DNA from: an uncultured Pelagibacteraceae bacterium | GTDB taxonomy: Bacteria; Pseudomonadota; Alphaproteobacteria; Pelagibacterales; Pelagibacteraceae | Reading direction: 5' to 3' | DNA length: 64,000 nt | NCBI GenBank assembly: GCA_902618485.1 | Contig: CACNAR010000001.1 | Location: 124,001 to 188,000 of the forward strand | Shown: positions 19,576 through 28,327 of the stretch, piece by piece | Layout of the letters: each line of letters opens with the position of its first letter | Numbering within the stretch: position 1 is the first letter of the stretch | Notes under the pieces: generated by a model | The model's database searches: none | The model's input: only the letters and a program-made list of their open reading frames with translations | Told to the model about the DNA's origin: nothing | Position numbers and translations under genes: made by a program

Positions 19576-20054
19576 ATAAAAATTTTTTCATAAATTCTTT
19601 TATTATCTTTAGTATCTTTTGTCTTGATAGATTATCAAAAATTTATGTAATAAGTTTTCACGAGAAAAATTATGGATCGGATTTATATAATTCTAAATTT
19701 CTTAATATAAGTTTAATATGGAATGAAGGCATAGCTTTTGGTTTATTTTCTTTTACTGATAAATTTTTTTATCATATTTTAAGTTTTCTCATAGGAGTAG
19801 TAATATTGATTATTCTAGTAATGCTTAATAGAAGTGAAGGACTAAAAAAATATTCTCTTTTAATGATATTAGGTGGGGCTTTAGGTAATTTTTATGATCG
19901 AATTATTTTTGAGGCTGTACCAGATTTCATAGATTTTCATGTAGAAAATTTTCATTGGTTTATTTTTAATGTATCAGATATATTTATTTGTTTAGGTGTT
20001 ATATTTATGATTATTTTAGAAATTGTTTCTAACAAGAAAGAGTCTTTAAAATGA
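19560..20054 (+). CDS. lspA: Lipoprotein signal peptidase (signal peptidase II)
   Basis: This 164-residue inner-membrane aspartyl peptidase removes signal peptides from diacylglyceryl-modified prolipoproteins. It has four hydrophobic helices. Conserved boxes are D-R-L-S-K (23-27), N-x-G-I-A-F-G-L-F (55-63), G-N-x-x-D-R with catalytic Asp113, and F-N-V-S-D with catalytic Asp140 (usually N-V/I-A-D). I chose ATG 19560 because the longer frame from 19509 adds only out-of-family residues encoded within the ileS zinc finger. The neighbouring downstream gene encodes a likely lipoprotein substrate. Confidence 0.94.
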   Translation: MSNNINKNFFINSFIIFSIFCLDRLSKIYVISFHEKNYGSDLYNSKFLNISLIWNEGIAFGLFSFTDKFFYHILSFLIGVVILIILVMLNRSEGLKKYSLLMILGGALGNFYDRIIFEAVPDFIDFHVENFHWFIFNVSDIFICLGVIFMIILEIVSNKKESLK

Positions 20055-20371
20055 AAAAAATTAAATTAATGTTGTTTTTGACAATAGTATTTTTTAATTT
20101 TCAAAGTTGTCAGACTGTCAAAGAAGGATTCACATCTCAAAAAAAAAAGAGTACAGATGAATTTTTAGTAGAAAAAAAATCTCCTTTAGTTATGCCACCA
20201 GATTTTAATGAGTTACCATTACCCAAAATATCTGAAAATATTGAGGAAGAAGAAAATGAGTCTGGAAATAATATTGAAAAATTAATATCAAACAACAATT
20301 CTACAGAAAGTTCCGGGGCACAAGATAAAAATTTTGAAAATCAAATTATAGAAAAAATTAATCAAAATTGA
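20051..20371 (+). CDS. DUF3035/BamF-like lipoprotein
   Basis: This 106-residue lipoprotein has a lipobox ending at Cys20 (F-Q-S-C). The D-E-F-L-V then S-P-L-V-M-P-P-D-F-N-E-L-P-L-P block at about 36-57 is the hallmark of DUF3035 proteins, called BamF in Caulobacter, where they associate with the outer-membrane beta-barrel assembly machine. The C-terminal half is low-complexity and acidic. It overlaps lspA by 4 bp (ATGA), placing a lipoprotein next to the peptidase needed to mature it. The BamF role is inferred from the family. Confidence 0.75.
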   Translation: MKKIKLMLFLTIVFFNFQSCQTVKEGFTSQKKKSTDEFLVEKKSPLVMPPDFNELPLPKISENIEEEENESGNNIEKLISNNNSTESSGAQDKNFENQIIEKINQN

Positions 20372-21525
20372 TGATTACTAATGGCATAATTTTTAAAAAT
20401 TTTCTCATAAAAAAAAAATTTAAACAAGTATCTAAAGATTTAAATTATATTCTAAAAAAAAAAAATCAAGTTATTCAATCCTTAAGTGGCAATTATAAGA
20501 ATAGTTTTGAAATTAAAAAATTAAGTAAATATAAAAAGTTTCAACATTTTAGAGTGATAGGTATGGGAGGATCTTCTTTGGGTACCCAGGCTATCTATGA
20601 TTTTTTAAGGAAAAAAATAAAAAAAAATTTTACTTTTGTGAACGATTTAGATGTGAGCAATAAAAATAAAAAAAATAAAAATTGTTTAAATCTAGTAGTG
20701 TCTAAATCAGGGGAAACCTTAGAAACTATAGTAAACACCAATCTCATTATAAATAAACAAGATAAAAATTTAATTATAACAGAAAATAAAAATAACTATC
20801 TTTATAAATTAGCTCAAAAATTAAAAGCTGAAGTGATACATCACAATAATTTTATTGGTGGAAGATATTCAGTTTTATCTGAAACAGGAATGTTACCTGC
20901 AGAGTTAATGGGTTTGGACTCGAAAAAGTTTAGACAATTAAATAGTTTAGTTAAAAACAAAAGATATTTAAATGCTTTAATCTCTAACGTTAGTTCAACT
21001 ATTTTTTTTCTAAAAAAGAAAAAACATAATTCAATTATCATAAATTATGACAAAAAATCTGAAAACTTATTTTATTGGTATCAGCAACTAATAGCGGAAA
21101 GCTTAGGTAAAAAGAAAAAAGGTTTAATGCCCATTGTTTCCAACATGCCAAAAGATAATCATAGTGTAATGCAACTTTATTTGGATGGCTTTACAAATAA
21201 TTTTTTTACATTTTTTTTCGTTCATGAGAAAGACTCACAAAAAATTATAAATAAAGATATTCTTAGCTCAAAAAAATTTCTTAAAAATAAAAGATTATTA
21301 GATATGACATATGCTCAAAAACAAGCAACTGAGAATGTTTTTAGAAGAAAAGGAATACCTTTTAGAAGTTTTGAGGTATTAAAGAGAGATGAAAAAACAC
21401 TTGGAGAACTATTTAATTTTTTTATATTAGAAACAATTTTATTAGGTAACGCTATTAAAGTAGATCCATATGATCAACCAGCTGTGGAATTAATTAAAAA
21501 AGAAACTAAAAAAATTTTAGTTTAA
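20371..21525 (+). CDS. pgi: Glucose-6-phosphate isomerase, short form
   Basis: This enzyme interconverts glucose 6-phosphate and fructose 6-phosphate. At 384 residues it is much shorter than the common form of about 550, yet the sites are present: G-M-G-G-S-S-L-G, V-S-K-S-G-E-T, G-G-R-Y-S-V-L-S-E, the A-E-S-L-G-K glutamate, D-N-H-S-V-M-Q-L (active-site His) and D-P-Y-D-Q-P-A-V-E-L-I-K with the C-terminal Lys. The N-terminal extension and surface helices of the long form are absent. Start is ATG 20371, overlapping the lipoprotein stop (TGATG). The end overlaps convergent rsmD by 9 bp. Confidence 0.88.
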   Translation: MITNGIIFKNFLIKKKFKQVSKDLNYILKKKNQVIQSLSGNYKNSFEIKKLSKYKKFQHFRVIGMGGSSLGTQAIYDFLRKKIKKNFTFVNDLDVSNKNKKNKNCLNLVVSKSGETLETIVNTNLIINKQDKNLIITENKNNYLYKLAQKLKAEVIHHNNFIGGRYSVLSETGMLPAELMGLDSKKFRQLNSLVKNKRYLNALISNVSSTIFFLKKKKHNSIIINYDKKSENLFYWYQQLIAESLGKKKKGLMPIVSNMPKDNHSVMQLYLDGFTNNFFTFFFVHEKDSQKIINKDILSSKKFLKNKRLLDMTYAQKQATENVFRRKGIPFRSFEVLKRDEKTLGELFNFFILETILLGNAIKVDPYDQPAVELIKKETKKILV

Positions 21526-22074
21526 ATTGCCGAATGAAATCTTTGAAATACCATAGGTTTTTTCTTCTAAAATACGAAAATTTTTTGAATATTTCTCTTT
21601 TACGTTTTTATTTCTGTGAGTAATTATTATTCCACTTTTGCTTAGAAGGTTTATTTCAAAAATCTTGTCAATTAATTCTGATATATTCTTATCCTTATAT
21701 GGTGGATCTAAAAATATGATATCATAATTACTTTTTGCTAACTTAAGCCCAGAAAAAATATTTTGTTCTATTATCTCATATTTTTTATCCAATTTAAGAT
21801 TTGATAAGTTTTTCTTTAGTATGGGTAGAACACCATTATAATTTTCAACAAAAGTGACGTATTTCGCATCATTCGACAAACATTCAATTCCAAATGATCC
21901 AACGCCTGCGAACAAATCTAAAACTACTGAATTTTTAATTTCAACGTTAAACTTGTTGGAATGTTTAAGAATATTGAAAATCGACTCTTTTGTTAGATCT
22001 TTAAGCGGTCTAGTTTTAATATCATTGGGTGTTAATATTTTTCTGCCTTTAAAATTTCCAGATATAATCCTCAT
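21517..22074 (-). CDS. rsmD: 16S rRNA (guanine966-N2)-methyltransferase
   Basis: This 185-residue SAM-dependent methyltransferase modifies G966 of 16S rRNA in the assembled 30S subunit. It starts M-R-I-I-S-G-N-F-K-G-R as usual and has motif I L-D-L-F-A-G-V-G-S-F-G-I-E (52-64) and the catalytic D-P-P-Y (123-126). The start overlaps the purD stop in an ATGA. Confidence 0.92.
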   Translation of the reverse strand: MRIISGNFKGRKILTPNDIKTRPLKDLTKESIFNILKHSNKFNVEIKNSVVLDLFAGVGSFGIECLSNDAKYVTFVENYNGVLPILKKNLSNLKLDKKYEIIEQNIFSGLKLAKSNYDIIFLDPPYKDKNISELIDKIFEINLLSKSGIIITHRNKNVKEKYSKNFRILEEKTYGISKISFGNLN

Positions 22075-23336
22075 TTATTTATTACTTTATAACCAATATC
22101 TTTACGATAAAAACCACCAGTCCAATTTAATTTTGTTAAATATTTATTTATATTTTCTCTAGCTTTTAAGAATTCATCTGATAGTGAAATAAAATTTAAT
22201 ACTCTTCCACCAACGGAGAAAAATTTTCCTCCTTCTTCAATAGTTCCTGCATGAAACATGAAATCTTGTGAATTTAGTTCAATTTTATTCAGATTTTTTA
22301 TTTCAACATTTTTTTCGTATTTTTCTGGATAACCTTTTGAGCATAATACAACACACAAACTTTTTTTATTATTCCAATTTATTTTTATTTCTTTCAAATT
22401 TTGATTGCAACAAGCTAAGAATATCTCAAATAAATCTGTATTTAATTTCGGAAGAATTGTTTGACACTCTGGATCTCCCATTCTTACATTATATTCGATA
22501 AGGTAGGGTTCATTATCGATGATCATTAATCCTGCGTATAAGAAACCTCTATATTCTGTTCCAAGATCCTTTAATGCTCTTAAGGTCGGGTTTATAATTT
22601 TATTTAATATTTTTTTTTCTAATTCTTCTTCTATCAATCTAGAGGGAGAATAAGCACCCATGCCACCTGTATTTTTCCCTTTATCACCCTCCAAAACTCT
22701 TTTATGATCTTGAGCTGTTCCGAAGTTTTGAATTGAAATTCCATCACTAATTATAAAAAAACTCATTTCTTCACCTTTCAAGAATTCTTCAATTAAAACG
22801 TTATTCGTTTTACCAAACTTCCCTTCAAAAATTTCCTTTACTGCTTTTGAAGACTCTTCAAAATTATCACAAATGTAAACTCCTTTTCCTGAGGCTAAAT
22901 TATCAGCTTTGATAACTATTGGATGACTAGACTTCTTTAAAAAGTTGTTGGCATCATCAATTTTATGGAATACTCCAAATTTTGCTGAAGGAATATTATA
23001 TTTTTCACAAATCTTTTTTGTAAAAATCTTGGAGCCCTCAAGCTGAGACGCTAATTTGTTTGGACCAAAAACTTTAATCTTAAATTTTTCTAAGTAATCT
23101 ACAAGACCATCTACAAGTGGTTTTTCAGGTCCAACCACGACTAATTCAATTTTATTCTTTAAGATATAGTCTTTAAATATTTTAAAATCATTTGTATCTA
23201 TATTTACATTGTTTGCTATTTTGAGAGTTCCGGCGTTTCCAGGGAAACAATAGATTTTATTTACTTTTTTTGAGCGCTTTAGAAGTTCACATATTGCGTG
23301 TTCTCTGCCACCACTTCCTATTACACCTACGATCAT
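22071..23336 (-). CDS. purD: Phosphoribosylamine-glycine ligase (GAR synthetase)
   Basis: This 421-residue ATP-grasp enzyme performs the second step of de novo purine synthesis, joining glycine to phosphoribosylamine. The N-terminus V-G-V-I-G-S-G-G-R-E-H-A and V-V-G-P-E-x-P-L-V-D-G are canonical. The central A-D-N-L-A-S-G-K-G-V ATP-grasp strand and the later R-M-G-D-P-E-C-Q metal-site block are intact. It is divergent from the DUF2093 gene with 21 bp between start codons. Confidence 0.96.
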   Translation of the reverse strand: MIVGVIGSGGREHAICELLKRSKKVNKIYCFPGNAGTLKIANNVNIDTNDFKIFKDYILKNKIELVVVGPEKPLVDGLVDYLEKFKIKVFGPNKLASQLEGSKIFTKKICEKYNIPSAKFGVFHKIDDANNFLKKSSHPIVIKADNLASGKGVYICDNFEESSKAVKEIFEGKFGKTNNVLIEEFLKGEEMSFFIISDGISIQNFGTAQDHKRVLEGDKGKNTGGMGAYSPSRLIEEELEKKILNKIINPTLRALKDLGTEYRGFLYAGLMIIDNEPYLIEYNVRMGDPECQTILPKLNTDLFEIFLACCNQNLKEIKINWNNKKSLCVVLCSKGYPEKYEKNVEIKNLNKIELNSQDFMFHAGTIEEGGKFFSVGGRVLNFISLSDEFLKARENINKYLTKLNWTGGFYRKDIGYKVINK

Positions 23337-23357
23337 GTATAAGTATATAAACTAAAA

Positions 23358-23555
23358 ATGAGTAAAAAATTAGCAAAAATAAAATATTTACCAAATAATT
23401 TTCAAGTTGTCGAACCAGGCGATCATGTTATCTGCGCAGTTTCTGGTAAATCTATTAGTTTAGAAAATTTAAATTATTGGAATGTTGATTTACAAGAGCC
23501 TTATTATTCATATGTTGAAGCAAATAAAAAAAGAGAAAAAATAGAAAAAAAATAA
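23358..23555 (+). CDS. DUF2093 family small protein
   Basis: This 65-residue protein has the pattern of DUF2093, a family confined largely to alphaproteobacteria: A-K-I-K-Y-L-P-N-N-F-Q-V-V, then P-G-D-H-V-x-C-A-V-S/T-G with a conserved Cys, then L-x-Y-W-N/S-V and Q-E-x-Y. The function is unknown. The core could bind a metal through its Cys, but only one Cys is present. The stop lies 1 bp from the convergent acyltransferase stop. Confidence 0.85.
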   Translation: MSKKLAKIKYLPNNFQVVEPGDHVICAVSGKSISLENLNYWNVDLQEPYYSYVEANKKREKIEKK

Positions 23556-23556
23556 T

Positions 23557-24417
23557 TTATTTCCATCGATTATGAGACCAAATCCAATAATTTGGTTTTT
23601 TCAATATCATATTTTCAAGTAATTTGTTGAGTTCGTTTGTAATCTCCTCAACTGATTTGTTTTCCTCAAAATTAATGGGCTTATTAATAGTCATTCTAAA
23701 TTTAATACCATCAAATCTCTCAATAAAAATTGGTACTACTGGCATTCTGTATTTTTTTACCAATTGAGCAGGAATAGTTGTGGTGGAGGCTTTTTCACTA
23801 AAAAAATTTGAATGTATTCCTTCAGAAACTCTTTGATCGATCATTAGTGCAGTCGAAAACCCATCTTTTATTAATTTAACTAGTTTTTTGGTTCCTCCAA
23901 TTCCCTTTTTAATTTGAAATTTACAAATATGATCTCTTCTTATTTTCTCCATTATTTTATTTAAAAAAATATTATTTAATGGTCTATATATTGCAGCAAC
24001 TTTGATGCCCATTTTTTCTATTTGCATTGCCATCAATTCAAAATTACTAAAGTGCCCTGAAATGAATACTGCTCTCTGTTTGTTAAGTTTGATATTTTCA
24101 AGAATTTCTCCGCCTTTTACAATGATATTATCATTTGATTGATCGTGTCTAAATTTTTTAATAAACATATATTCTGCAAATACTCTTCCATAATTATTCC
24201 ACATAGAAATATAAATTTCTTTTAATTCATTTTGATTAGTATTTGGAAAGGCCTTTTTAATATTAGAATAAATTAATTTCTTCGATCTAAAGAGTGGCCC
24301 AACTATTTGAAAAATTTTTCCGCTTAAACTTGATGCCAATTTAATCCCTAAAATTTTGAATATAGAGAAAAATATAATTACAAGAATAAATTGTAAAAAA
24401 TATTTTAAATTTCTCAT
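23557..24417 (-). CDS. Lipid A biosynthesis acyltransferase (LpxL/HtrB family)
   Basis: The 286-residue inner-membrane enzyme has an N-terminal hydrophobic anchor and the H-x4-E catalytic pair as H-F-S-N-F-E near residue 121, which is the form used in the LpxL/LpxM family. It adds a secondary acyl chain to Kdo-lipid IVA or a related precursor. The M-I-D-Q-R segment (near 191) is also typical. Whether it is LpxL- or LpxM-type cannot be decided. It is the last gene of the ubiA-msbA-waaA-lpxK run, 1 bp after lpxK. Confidence 0.85.
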   Translation of the reverse strand: MRNLKYFLQFILVIIFFSIFKILGIKLASSLSGKIFQIVGPLFRSKKLIYSNIKKAFPNTNQNELKEIYISMWNNYGRVFAEYMFIKKFRHDQSNDNIIVKGGEILENIKLNKQRAVFISGHFSNFELMAMQIEKMGIKVAAIYRPLNNIFLNKIMEKIRRDHICKFQIKKGIGGTKKLVKLIKDGFSTALMIDQRVSEGIHSNFFSEKASTTTIPAQLVKKYRMPVVPIFIERFDGIKFRMTINKPINFEENKSVEEITNELNKLLENMILKKPNYWIWSHNRWK

Positions 24418-24418
24418 G

Positions 24419-25354
24419 TCAATTAAGTATTATATCTAAGAATTCGCTTTCATTTTGAATCTTAATCTCTGATTTAACAAATTTAATTTTATCAATATAT
24501 TTATTATTTAATCTATAAAAATCTTTTTCAGTTGTAATTATTTTGCAATTCATATTTTCAGCTTCTGTAATAATGTTGTTTATATCTTTTTCTGAATAAG
24601 TATAATGATCTGGATATTCTATTTCTTTTAAAATATTTATATTATTTTTTTTTAACATTGATACAAAAGATTGGTGATTTCCAATTCCAGAAAATACCAA
24701 GTAATTGTTTTTTTTAATAAAGTCATTTAAATTAAGAGGTGTGTAAGTCGTAACAAAAATTTTTGCTTTAGGATTTACTTCAAAAATTTGGTTTTTAATA
24801 TTTTCTAAATTTTCCATATTACCATTAATAAAAATATTGTTATAATGTTTAATATTTCTAAAGTTTTCTCTCAAAGGTCCTGAGGGTATCGTGAACCCAT
24901 TTCCAATCCAGTTAACATCATTGAAACAAATGAAAATTATATCATAGTCTATAGAGTAATCTTGTAAACCATCATCAAAAATTGCAACTTGATAACCTTG
25001 ATCGACAGCATTAATCAAAGAGTTCAGTCTTCTTTTTGATTTGAATAGTTTTCCTTTATTTTCTAATATTTTTTGCTCATCTTTTTGGTTAGAATAATCT
25101 TTCTTTATAAAGCATGATTTGATGTTTTTTTGATTAAGCATTTCGTGTATTTTAATACTTAAAGATGTTTTGCCTGTGCCACCCACATAAATGTTACCAA
25201 CACATATTGTTTTAATTTTTTTTATTTTTTCTTTTTTTACAATCATTTTTTTAATTAAAGTTATGCCAATTAAAATTAATGAAAAGGGTAAAAGAAGATA
25301 AGCTAATATCTTTGAGTTTTTATTGTCCCAAAATTTAGGTTTATTAATTTTCAT
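24419..25354 (-). CDS. lpxK: Tetraacyldisaccharide 4'-kinase
   Basis: This 311-residue inner-membrane kinase phosphorylates the 4' position of the lipid A disaccharide to give lipid IVA. It has an N-terminal membrane segment, the P-loop region V-G-N-I-Y-V-G-G-T-G-K-T (near 53-63) and the D-D-G-L-Q-D motif (near 126-131), all diagnostic of LpxK. It overlaps waaA by 11 bp. The neighbouring kdo transferase and acyltransferase act on its product. Confidence 0.93.
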   Translation of the reverse strand: MKINKPKFWDNKNSKILAYLLLPFSLILIGITLIKKMIVKKEKIKKIKTICVGNIYVGGTGKTSLSIKIHEMLNQKNIKSCFIKKDYSNQKDEQKILENKGKLFKSKRRLNSLINAVDQGYQVAIFDDGLQDYSIDYDIIFICFNDVNWIGNGFTIPSGPLRENFRNIKHYNNIFINGNMENLENIKNQIFEVNPKAKIFVTTYTPLNLNDFIKKNNYLVFSGIGNHQSFVSMLKKNNINILKEIEYPDHYTYSEKDINNIITEAENMNCKIITTEKDFYRLNNKYIDKIKFVKSEIKIQNESEFLDIILN

Positions 25355-26585
25355 AATTTATCGATTTACTAAGTTTATTAAATGTATTTTTAAATATAAC
25401 ATTACCCAATCTTTGTATTTTTTTTACCTTATCCATTTTTTTTCTAAAAATTACTTCGTTTGCAAATTGTATTGGAGTTCTAATCTCTTTGGATATGCTT
25501 AAGGATTTAAGGAATGCATATACCTCCTTAAAGTTATTAATATTTGGTCCGTGAAGTATTTTTGCTCCATAACGCGCTGGTTCTATTGGGTTTTGACCAC
25601 CTCTATTAGTTAAAGATCCTCCCAAAAATACTGTAGTCGCTATTTTATAAAATTTTTTAGACTCACCAAAAGTATCAACAATATAAATGTCTATGTCTTT
25701 TAAATTTCTTACTTTTGCACTGTGATAAGAGGTTTTTAAATTAAGTTTTTTTAATTCATGGTTGATTTGATCAACTCGATGAATATGTCTTGGAATGATT
25801 ATAGTAATTAAGTTTTTATTCTTTTTTTTTAATAAAATATGAGTTTGTGCTGCAAATAATTCCTCATTTGCGTGAGTACTTGCAGCAATACATATTCTGT
25901 ATTTTTTAAATTTATTTTTAATTTCATTATCGAATTTTTTATTAACAATTTTTTCATCCTCATAAAATTTTAAATTTCCAATATAATCAATACTTTTCAC
26001 TCCTAATTTTTTTAGATATCTTATTGTTTCTTTGTTTTGAGGATAAGCAAAATTTATCTGATTAAAAATCTTTAGAGAAAATCTTTTTAATTTCATCCAT
26101 CTTTCAAAAGTTTTTTTTGTTATTCTTGCATTGAGAAGAATTAAGGGAATATTTCTTTTTTTAAGTGACCTATAAATACTTGGCCAAATTTCTGACTCCA
26201 AAAAAATAGCTGAACTTGGTCTCCAATAATTAAGAAAAAAGTTAGAAAAAAAAATATGATCTATTGGAAAAAATTGATGGACCACTCTCCTAAAATTATA
26301 TTTTTGAAGAATTTTTGATGAACTTAATGTACTTGATGTTACAAGAATTTGATCAAAAGAGTCTTCTTTATCATATTTATTTAGAATTGGTAAAACACTC
26401 ATTAATTCACCTACACTCGAGCCATGAAACCATAATAATTTCCCAGAGCTTCTTTTTTTTGAGAAAAAGCAAAATTTTTCTTTAAACCTTAATATATCCT
26501 CCTTACCTCTAAAGATTCTTACTAAGATTATTATTGGTGAAATTAAGATTATTAAGGTTATTAATAATTGATAAATTAAAAACAT
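25344..26585 (-). CDS. waaA: 3-deoxy-D-manno-octulosonic acid transferase (Kdo transferase)
   Basis: This 413-residue GT-B membrane-associated enzyme transfers Kdo from CMP-Kdo to lipid IVA. It has an N-terminal hydrophobic anchor, the W-F-H-G-S-S-V-G-E segment (near 53-61) with the catalytic Glu, the L-E-S-E-I-W-P block and a C-terminal G-G-S-x-x-x-x-G-G-Q-N-P-I-E-P nucleotide-binding site. One or two Kdo additions cannot be told from sequence. Confidence 0.93.
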   Translation of the reverse strand: MFLIYQLLITLIILISPIIILVRIFRGKEDILRFKEKFCFFSKKRSSGKLLWFHGSSVGELMSVLPILNKYDKEDSFDQILVTSSTLSSSKILQKYNFRRVVHQFFPIDHIFFSNFFLNYWRPSSAIFLESEIWPSIYRSLKKRNIPLILLNARITKKTFERWMKLKRFSLKIFNQINFAYPQNKETIRYLKKLGVKSIDYIGNLKFYEDEKIVNKKFDNEIKNKFKKYRICIAASTHANEELFAAQTHILLKKKNKNLITIIIPRHIHRVDQINHELKKLNLKTSYHSAKVRNLKDIDIYIVDTFGESKKFYKIATTVFLGGSLTNRGGQNPIEPARYGAKILHGPNINNFKEVYAFLKSLSISKEIRTPIQFANEVIFRKKMDKVKKIQRLGNVIFKNTFNKLSKSINYEN

Positions 26586-26587
26586 AT

Positions 26588-28327
26588 CTATTTTTGTATT
26601 TGCTTTTCATAAAAGTTTTTATAAAGTTCGGAATTCTTTAACAACTCCTCATGACTACCGCTTGCAACCATATTCCCTGAATCAATTACGTATATATTGC
26701 TTGAGTTTAATATTGTTGATAATCGGTGAGCAATAACAATAGTAGTTTTATTTTTAGTCAAAATAGATAATGCATCTTGAATTTTTGACTCTGTCTCACT
26801 GTCAAGAGATGATGTTGCTTCATCTAGAAGAATAATTGAACTTTTTTTCATCATTGCTCTAGCAATTGAAATTCTTTGTTTCTCTCCTCCTGATAATCTA
26901 ACTCCATTTTCACCAATTAAAGTGTCAAATTTTTTTGGAAGCAATTCAATAAATTCATCACAATAAGATAACTTAGCAACTTTATAAATTTCTTCATCTG
27001 TAGCATCTATATTTGCATATTTGATATTGTTTCTAATTGTGTCGTCAAATAATGTTGTTTCTTGACTGACTAAAGATATGTTATTTCTTAAGGACTCGAT
27101 TTTTGTTTTGTATATAGATTGATTATCAATAGTGATATCACCAGAATTAATATCGTAAAATCTTGGAATTAAATTTAAAATTGTAGATTTTCCCGAGCCA
27201 CTATGCCCTACCAAAGAGGTCATTTTACCTCCACTAAACTCTAAGTTAATTTCTTTAAGCACTCTACTTTGCTCATCAATATCATATGAAAAATTTACGT
27301 TTTTAAAGTTAATTTTTGCCACTTTTAAATTTAGAACTTCGGCCTCTTTTTCATCTTTAATTTTATTTTCATTATCAATGATTGGTAAAATTCTTGAAGC
27401 AGCAGATAAACCTTGACTCAAAATCATATTAAGTGTCGATAAAGACCTAACTGGTTGATATGCCAGCATCATTGCAGCTAAAAACGAAAAAAAATTATTT
27501 ATATCGAGCTCATTTTGCATCATTAACTTACCTGAATAAAAAATTAAAACTGCTATCATTATCCCAGTAAGAGTCTCCATTATTGGAGACATTCGCACAA
27601 AAACGACTTGTATCTTTTTATTCTTATCTTTTAGTTGCTCTAGGTAACGATCAGCTCTTAAATTTTCATAACTTTCTTTTTGAAAAATTTTAATTAATTT
27701 ATGATTTTTAAACAATTCAACTAAATATGTTGTTAGAAAGCCTGATTTTTCCTGAGCCTGAGTAGTTACTTTGCCAAGTCTTTTACCTAAAGTTTTTGCA
27801 GAAAAACCGGCTAGTGGTATCATTACAATCGATATTAAAGCCAATTTCCAATTTTGAGTAAACATAACAAATAACAAACCAATTAATGTAAGCGAATCTT
27901 TAAACAATGTTAACAAAGCATGGCTAAGTAAATTGGTTATATGTGTAACATCGTAAGTAAGGTTGGAAATAAAACTTCCAGAATGTTTTTTATCTATAAT
28001 TTGAGTATCAGCTTTAATAAGGGACTCTGTCATATCGTATTGTAATTTTTTTTTAACTTCCTCACCAACACTAATCATTGTAGATTTTGCAAAATATAGA
28101 GAAAGCCCCTTTAGAGAAAAAGCAATGATTATCATAAAAGGAATTAAAAGAATTAGGGATTGATCCTTTTCTATAAATAATTTTTTTATGGCAGGATCTA
28201 ACAACCATGCTATGGCCGAAGTACTACCAGCAACTAAAATAGAAAAAAAGGCAGATAAAAGAATTTTATCTAAATACTTTTTTGAGTAATCTTTATAAAG
28301 TCTTTTGTAAATTTCTGTATTTTTCAT
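26588..28327 (-). CDS. msbA: Lipid A export ABC transporter (MsbA-like)
   Basis: This 579-residue half-transporter has about six membrane helices in residues 20-300 and a C-terminal nucleotide-binding domain. Walker A is G-H-S-G-S-G-K-S-T, the signature is L-S-G-G-E-K-Q-R, Walker B is I-I-L-L-D-E-A-T-S-S-L-D, and the switch is in I-A-H-R-L-S-T. Such half-transporters act as homodimers; the neighbours waaA and lpxK support lipid A-core flipping as the job. A generic lipid or drug exporter remains possible. The start overlaps the ubiA stop (TAATG). Confidence 0.88.
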   Translation of the reverse strand: MKNTEIYKRLYKDYSKKYLDKILLSAFFSILVAGSTSAIAWLLDPAIKKLFIEKDQSLILLIPFMIIIAFSLKGLSLYFAKSTMISVGEEVKKKLQYDMTESLIKADTQIIDKKHSGSFISNLTYDVTHITNLLSHALLTLFKDSLTLIGLLFVMFTQNWKLALISIVMIPLAGFSAKTLGKRLGKVTTQAQEKSGFLTTYLVELFKNHKLIKIFQKESYENLRADRYLEQLKDKNKKIQVVFVRMSPIMETLTGIMIAVLIFYSGKLMMQNELDINNFFSFLAAMMLAYQPVRSLSTLNMILSQGLSAASRILPIIDNENKIKDEKEAEVLNLKVAKINFKNVNFSYDIDEQSRVLKEINLEFSGGKMTSLVGHSGSGKSTILNLIPRFYDINSGDITIDNQSIYKTKIESLRNNISLVSQETTLFDDTIRNNIKYANIDATDEEIYKVAKLSYCDEFIELLPKKFDTLIGENGVRLSGGEKQRISIARAMMKKSSIILLDEATSSLDSETESKIQDALSILTKNKTTIVIAHRLSTILNSSNIYVIDSGNMVASGSHEELLKNSELYKNFYEKQIQK

